A stretch of 17,914 bases of DNA from Patescibacteria group bacterium (lineage in GTDB: Bacteria; Patescibacteriota; Dojkabacteria; JAKAPS01; JAJZLI01). The stretch spans positions 1-17,914 of the forward strand of contig JAMCRT010000027.1 of the NCBI GenBank assembly GCA_023380695.1. Direction: 5' to 3'. Shown in pieces: positions 13,342 to 17,914 of the stretch (the first letter of the stretch is position 1; each line of letters opens with the position of its first letter). The translations under genes and the position numbers were made by a program. Below the pieces are notes generated by a model. The model ran no database searches. It was not told where the DNA came from and was given only the letters and a program-made list of their open reading frames with translations.

Positions 13342-15144
13342 TTAATTCTTTATAGTAATTTTTATCATTTTTGTATTAGATGGTAGATAACCAAATATCG
13401 AGAATATAGACGGACTTTCAGTAATCTTTACTCCATTAATATTTTTTATGGAAGATATAGTTTTTTTTGCAGATGAGAAATTTTTTCCTTTTACTTCATT
13501 TATTATGTTTTGTTTATTTAGGTTTTTAAACAATTCTGCTGAATAGCTTACACTAATTGTTATATTAGATTGAGCATTAACACTTGTAGTATTTATTTTG
13601 TATGTAAGATTTTTTACAGAATTAGATGAATTTTCAATTTTCTTTTTTAGTAATGCTTGAATATCACTTTTTAAATAACTTTGACCTTCTACTTTAATTT
13701 GTTCTGATAGATTTAATACTTGTGCAGGAGTTCCAATTTGATTATCAAATGTTGCATTTGTCACTACATATTTTATACTCTGAGGTATTATTACCTGACT
13801 GTTTTTATTCTGATTTATTAATGCATTTTTTCCTTTAGTAAATAGAGTGGATGATAATGTTTGTTTAAGGGAACTTTGATTAGAAGCTGATACTACTTGT
13901 TCAGTATTGGTTGTATAGTTTCCAGCAGTGAATGCATTTGTATTGTTTGCAATAACACTGGACTGAGGATATCCATGTACAATAAATATATCATTTGCAG
14001 GTGCTGGTTTATTTGTATTTGTGGCTATTACATTTGCACTAACCGTACCTGCAGAAAAAGGAGATGTTGCCGCAGGTATTGTGACAGCTGATGTTGTCTG
14101 ACATGTATATCCATTTGAATCTGTTAGAATTGTGCCACTAGGAAGTGGTATTGGATTTGAAGTATAGTTTCCTATAGTGACAGTACCTTTTGCATATGAA
14201 CCTGAAGATACGGTTTTTGTTCCTGTAGTTTGCATAGAGTTTGACCCACTTTCACTAACAGACACAATTTTTGATGGAATTTGCATATTATTTGTATGAA
14301 TATGAGTAATATTAGGATTTATTGTAATTATTGCTGAATTTTTTACTGATGATCCTTTTGTTGTAATTGTTATATTAGCACTTGTAAGAAATAGATAGTA
14401 AACAATAAAAATAATAATAAGAATAAATATAGTAAGAATTATTATAATTTTATTTTTTTTGCCAAATTTATTTTTCCTTGGTATTTTACCTATTATTGAT
14501 GATATATCTATATTTTTCTTTGTATTTTTTTGTTTTGATACAGTTCTTTTAATATCATTGTCTTTATCTTTTGAAGTATCTTCTACCTCATTTTTTACAT
14601 TTGATGCAATATCTCCACCAACTAGGAATTCAAAATTTTCAAGCACCACTTTTTTTGTAGTATCTTTATCTTGCTTTGCTGGTATATCTTCTATTAGTTG
14701 ATGTTCATCGACAAGTTCAAATCCTCTTTCTTCTACTGTATCTTTATTTTTTGTATTATCTTCTCTTGGTATATTATCAACAGCTTCATATACTTCCGGT
14801 TCTATAATATGTTTTTTTGATAATTTTTCACTATCATTTAATCTCTTTTTTAGATTTATCACATTTATCCATGTATTTTCAGTAACATCCCCTATTTTTC
14901 CTTCTGTTATAAAGCCTGCCTTTGTTGATATATTTCTACCACTATCATCAGTTGTAACTATAACTACATTTTTATCATTCTTATCTATGACATGCCTTAA
15001 CATTTTTAATCCTACAATAGAAGATAGGATTTCAGATTTATCTGGAATTATAAGTATGACTCTATTCGTCTGAGAATTTATAATTTTCTCAGTTACAAAT
15101 GTTATTTCATCATCTATGTCTACAAATATTTTTGTATCTTTCAT
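13342..15144 (-). CDS. 600-residue single-pass protein: cytoplasmic alpha/beta domain, membrane helix, Ser/Thr/Asn-rich extracytoplasmic region
   Basis: Residues 1-80 look like a compact alpha/beta domain (FVDIDDEITFVTEKI, RVILIIPDKSEIL, NVVIVTTDDSGRNISTKAGF). An acidic/basic disordered linker (about 100-230) leads to a hydrophobic helix (about 232-253). The remaining roughly 345 residues lie outside and are rich in S, T, N and beta-like strands, with a GTVTIGNYTSNPIPLPSGT segment (about 320-340) resembling baseplate-J-like repeats seen in many CPR surface proteins. That resemblance is from pattern memory and is moderate. It overlaps the actin-like ATPase gene by ATGA (15141-15144), so the two are coupled and probably interact. 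Function is unknown; a surface or envelope-spanning scaffold is plausible. It is the last gene of the operon. Confidence 0.7.
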   Translation of the reverse strand: MKDTKIFVDIDDEITFVTEKIINSQTNRVILIIPDKSEILSSIVGLKMLRHVIDKNDKNVVIVTTDDSGRNISTKAGFITEGKIGDVTENTWINVINLKKRLNDSEKLSKKHIIEPEVYEAVDNIPREDNTKNKDTVEERGFELVDEHQLIEDIPAKQDKDTTKKVVLENFEFLVGGDIASNVKNEVEDTSKDKDNDIKRTVSKQKNTKKNIDISSIIGKIPRKNKFGKKNKIIIILTIFILIIIFIVYYLFLTSANITITTKGSSVKNSAIITINPNITHIHTNNMQIPSKIVSVSESGSNSMQTTGTKTVSSGSYAKGTVTIGNYTSNPIPLPSGTILTDSNGYTCQTTSAVTIPAATSPFSAGTVSANVIATNTNKPAPANDIFIVHGYPQSSVIANNTNAFTAGNYTTNTEQVVSASNQSSLKQTLSSTLFTKGKNALINQNKNSQVIIPQSIKYVVTNATFDNQIGTPAQVLNLSEQIKVEGQSYLKSDIQALLKKKIENSSNSVKNLTYKINTTSVNAQSNITISVSYSAELFKNLNKQNIINEVKGKNFSSAKKTISSIKNINGVKITESPSIFSIFGYLPSNTKMIKITIKN

Positions 15145-16355
15145 AATGCAATAATTACTTCATCTTTATATATATCTAGTACTATTCTAGCAAGAGAGAC
15201 AACAGGAACATCCTCAGGTCTAGTTAGTTGAAATGTTTTATCAATTATACCATCAATTTTATCTGGAGATAGAAAATTTATTTTTGGTGTTCTATGAAAT
15301 GGTAGGACAACTGACCAAGGATATTCAATGAGTTTTGATCTAATATCTGGTAATTTTGAGCCTCCTCCACATAATAAAATTTGGTCAGGATATGTTTTAA
15401 TATTCTCAATTTCTTCTAGAGATATTTCAACTCCTGATATCCATAAATCGAGATCTTTTTTTATTGCATCTTTAACTCTTAGATTTGTTGCTTTATCAAG
15501 ATTCATTTCAGAATATTCAATTTTTATATTTTCTGCATCATTATATGGTAATGAGAGATCTTTAGAGACTCTTTTTGTAAAAGATCTTCCTCCCATTGCA
15601 AACATTTTGGTATCTTGGAATATTCCTCCATTTATTAATGCTATATCAGTTGTTCCTCCGCCAACATCTATTATTATTGCATCAAAATTATTATCTCTAC
15701 TTCCTTTTATTGTTCTTGAAATTGCAAATGGTTGTACAGCTATTATGATTGGAGTAAGTTCTAATTGTTTTAATATATCATCTAAAGCACCCTTTATTAT
15801 AAGTGGAGTATATACAAAAAATACATTTATAGAGACTTTCTTTCCCTGAAAATTTAAAGGTGTTGAAACTCTATAATTATCTATAAAGGTATCAGTAATT
15901 GTTGCATTAATTAATTTAATTTCTGTATCCTTTGAACCCGTCATATCTTCAAATTTTTTTGTTGCCTCTTGATATGCAGTATCATGTAATTTATCCAATA
16001 TTTTTTTTATTTCTATTTCATCAATTTTACTCTCTGGATCATCTCTTTCATAATTTACTTTTATATTAATACCTTTTACTAGTTCACCAGCAATTCCCAA
16101 TACTACCTTTGATGGGTATTCAGATGAATCTAGAGATTGTTCAATAGCTTTTCTACATGATGTTACAACACTTCCAATATTTGTCACTATACCTCCTTTC
16201 ATAGCATTCAGAGGTTGTCTTTCTTTTCCAAAACCCAGAATCTCTATGTTATCATCTGTTATATTACAATTTAGAACTTTTACAAATTCTGTACCAATAT
16301 CAAGTGATAGAAAAGAATTAGAATCTGTCTTGTTTTTTTTATTAAAGATTGCCAT
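15141..16355 (-). CDS. FtsA/PilM-like actin-fold ATPase
   Basis: This 404-residue cytoplasmic protein has the actin/HSP70 nucleotide-binding fold. SLDIGTEFVKVL (17-28) is phosphate motif 1, IIDVGGGTTDIALI (228-241) is phosphate motif 2, and ILLCGGGSKLPDI (326-338) is the adenosine motif. The region around 85-200 fits the inserted 1C/SHS2-type subdomain of FtsA and PilM. FtsA tethers FtsZ to the membrane, and PilM anchors the type IV pilus inner-membrane complex. The usual C-terminal amphipathic helix of FtsA is not clear: the end reads IVLDIYKDEVIIAL. The downstream single-pass partner and the upstream small membrane protein suit a PilM-like role, but no pilin or pilus ATPase is in the window. 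The start lies two bases after the previous stop. Confidence 0.85.
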   Translation of the reverse strand: MAIFNKKNKTDSNSFLSLDIGTEFVKVLNCNITDDNIEILGFGKERQPLNAMKGGIVTNIGSVVTSCRKAIEQSLDSSEYPSKVVLGIAGELVKGINIKVNYERDDPESKIDEIEIKKILDKLHDTAYQEATKKFEDMTGSKDTEIKLINATITDTFIDNYRVSTPLNFQGKKVSINVFFVYTPLIIKGALDDILKQLELTPIIIAVQPFAISRTIKGSRDNNFDAIIIDVGGGTTDIALINGGIFQDTKMFAMGGRSFTKRVSKDLSLPYNDAENIKIEYSEMNLDKATNLRVKDAIKKDLDLWISGVEISLEEIENIKTYPDQILLCGGGSKLPDIRSKLIEYPWSVVLPFHRTPKINFLSPDKIDGIIDKTFQLTRPEDVPVVSLARIVLDIYKDEVIIAL

Positions 16356-16357
16356 TT

Positions 16358-16642
16358 TTATTTATTCTTTATATGTTTTAATTTTTTATAGAATCTTAAA
16401 AATTCAAAAATTGCAGTAAAAAGGTTTTTAATATGATTTACAATAGATATATCATTTAATATATTATCAAACTTTTTTTGTTCTGAGGAGAGATTTTCTG
16501 TAATCTTTTCTATATTATCAATGATCTCAGATCCTCTTTTAATATCTTTGTTTATATTAATGATAGATATTATGATAGCAATTAGTATTATTACTACCAA
16601 TATTAGTATTATTATAGATAAAATTGATATAACAGATATCAT
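16358..16642 (-). CDS. Small membrane protein with coiled-coil tail, hypothetical
   Basis: The 94-residue protein has one long hydrophobic helix at residues 4-30 (almost only I, L, V, S) followed by a polar helical segment, IKRGSEIIDNIEKITENLSS (about 34-53), of heptad-like character, and a basic C-terminus (KKLKHIKNK). It resembles in layout the short DUF948-type membrane/coiled-coil proteins, but I cannot claim homology. It sits between the RodZ-like gene (19 bases upstream) and the actin-like ATPase gene (two bases downstream), which suggests it belongs to the same membrane complex, perhaps as a PilN/PilO-like or scaffolding partner. Confidence 0.65.
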   Translation of the reverse strand: MISVISILSIIILILVVIILIAIIISIININKDIKRGSEIIDNIEKITENLSSEQKKFDNILNDISIVNHIKNLFTAIFEFLRFYKKLKHIKNK

Positions 16643-16661
16643 ATAAATTATACTAACAGAT

Positions 16662-17591
16662 TTAATGACTTTTTGAAATTGTTATGTTATTATTTTCAAA
16701 TTTTATAACTAGAATGCTAAATCCATTTCCACTAACAGGTACTATTTTTTTATTATATAAAATTTCAATGTTTTGAAGATTTCCAACATTTAATATTATT
16801 TCATATATTCCTTTCAATGTAACGGTTTTTCCTGTATCCAATATATGATTATATATAGTTTTTGAACCAATAGATGCATCTATATATGTTGGAGAATTAT
16901 TATCTTTAATGGTTATATAAAATGTGTTTTTCTTTTTATTTAATTTTGTGATTTTATTTGTATAATAAATGAGAAGTGTTTGCTTATTTGTTATTCCTAG
17001 TATATTTGTTGAAGTGATTTGTATTTTATTGATCCCTTCTAGTAGTCCAATTGTAGTGTTGAATTTTCCATTAAGTGATACATTTGATATTTTATATCCT
17101 TCTATTGTAACTTTATCTCCGGGATTTGTTTTTCCAGATATATTAATTTTATTTTTATAATATTTTGTATATTCTGTTTTTGGATAAGTTATATTTAAAA
17201 GAGGTGGGGTTTTATATATAACATATTCGTGATATGCATAAACACTTAAAACTATAACCATAAATGTTATAAGGATTATTGCTAGTGTATATTTATTATA
17301 TAAAACTATTGGTATTTTCACTCTTTTTTGGAGATTTTTAATCTTGTGATTTTCTTCATCCCTACTTTCTCTTCTGAGGATTGCTACTGTTTCTTCACTA
17401 TTTAGTCCTAAATATTTAGAATAAATTTTAATGAAACCTTTTGTAACAGAGATTGATGGTAATTTTTCAAACTCTCCTTTTTCTAATGCTTCTATATATG
17501 CTTTTTTTTATTTTTTATCTTTTACAACATCATCTATAGAAAGATTTAATTTTTCTCTTGTACTTTTTAATAAATCTTGTAATTTTCTCAT
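16662..17591 (-). pseudogene. RodZ-like HTH/membrane protein interrupted by an in-frame stop
   Basis: Read through from ATG 17591, the frame encodes about 309 residues. It has a RodZ-type N-terminal helix-turn-helix (LQDLLKSTREKLNLSIDDVV, then KAYIEALEKGEFEKLPS and TKGFIKIYSKYLGL), a juxtamembrane basic segment, one membrane helix (about 101-120) and an extracytoplasmic beta-rich domain with an Ig-like ISGKTNPGDKVTIEG segment. RodZ couples MreB to the wall synthesis machinery. Codon 28 is TAA (17510-17508). Homologues have an Ile-like residue there, and moving one A across the T of the A6-T-A8 tract gives ATA. No frame change is needed afterwards. The next possible start is GTG at 17321, which would remove the whole HTH. 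Either a nonsense allele or a homopolymer error. Confidence 0.75.
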
Positions 17592-17596
17592 TATCT

Positions 17597-17914
17597 CTAA
17601 ATTCTAAATAGTCTAGTACTATTATCATATAAAATGTTTTCAGTGTCTTTGTTATTTTTTATTTTGCTTATTAAATCTATTACATATTTTATATTGGATG
17701 GTTTATTTGGAAAAGTCCCTCTTAGAGGTTCTGGAGATAAAAATGGTGAGTCTGTTTCTACTAATATATACTGTATATCAGTTTTACTTATTAAATCCCT
17801 TATATCACCAGCATTTTTAAATGTTGAAATCCCATTAAATGATAGAAAAAATCCGAGATTTATAATTTTTTCTAAAATATTGAAATCTCCATTTGCAGAA
17901 TGTATTACTCCTGA
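17597..17914 (-). CDS. tatD: TatD-family metal-dependent nuclease, C-terminal part
   Basis: The 105 residues present match the C-terminal third of TatD-type hydrolases (TIM barrel, two divalent metals, 3'-5' exonuclease activity). GVIHSANGD (residues 2-10 of the fragment) carries a metal-ligand His, LGFFLSFNGISTFKNA follows, and LVETDSPFLSPEPLRGTFPN contains the metal-binding Asp and the substrate loop. The tail STRLFRI is the usual end. HSFSG is the commoner form of HSANG. The N-terminus lies beyond the window edge. The stop TAG (17599-17597) is five bases before the RodZ-like ATG, so the two share an operon, a frequent bacterial neighbour arrangement. Confidence 0.93.
   Translation of the reverse strand, partial: SGVIHSANGDFNILEKIINLGFFLSFNGISTFKNAGDIRDLISKTDIQYILVETDSPFLSPEPLRGTFPNKPSNIKYVIDLISKIKNNKDTENILYDNSTRLFRI

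Overview
This is an extremely AT-rich window that reads as a chromosomal segment of a Candidate Phyla Radiation (Patescibacteria) bacterium. This is an inference from gene content. A spc-type ribosomal operon runs rplF-rplR-rpsE-rplO-secY with rplO directly after rpsE and no rpmD (L30), and L30 loss is a known CPR trait. The proteins are short, dominated by K/I/N and often overlap. UGA acts as a normal stop (for example adk and the cytochrome b gene), which argues against the recoded Absconditabacteria/Gracilibacteria. The exact phylum cannot be read from the window.

Layout. 1-2774 (+): the end of rplF, then rplR, rpsE, rplO and secY. 2771-5061 (-): two translationally coupled membrane proteins related to sensor histidine kinases, one with recognisable ATP-binding motifs and one degenerate, lying between secY and adk. 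5132-6422 (+): adk and map, overlapping, behind a consensus-like promoter so close to the adk ATG that the transcript should be leaderless. 6415-7410 (-): an isolated dTDP-glucose 4,6-dehydratase. 7557-9563 (+): a compact membrane operon holding a tiny one-helix ORF, a four-helix cytochrome b6-type protein with all four haem ligands, a large-loop membrane protein and a two-helix protein. No Rieske or c-type cytochrome is visible. 9643-12275 (-): a 107-residue soluble protein of unknown function with the best promoter and Shine-Dalgarno in the window, and the DNA translocase FtsK. 12346-13092 (+): a membrane-anchored cyclophilin. 13093-13341: a structured gap between convergent genes. 13342-17914 (-): a TatD nuclease fragment, a RodZ-like protein interrupted by an in-frame stop, a small coiled-coil membrane protein, an FtsA/PilM-like actin-fold ATPase and a 600-residue single-pass surface protein, probably one envelope/cytoskeleton operon.

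The most unusual parts are the orphan cytochrome b operon (CPR bacteria mostly lack respiratory chains), the kinase/pseudokinase pair inside the ribosomal operon, the envelope module and the strongly expressed unknown 107-residue protein. Two apparent disruptions, a frameshift at the very start in rplF and an in-frame TAA in an A-rich tract of the rodZ-like gene, hit genes expected to be intact. They may be sequencing or assembly errors and need checking against reads.
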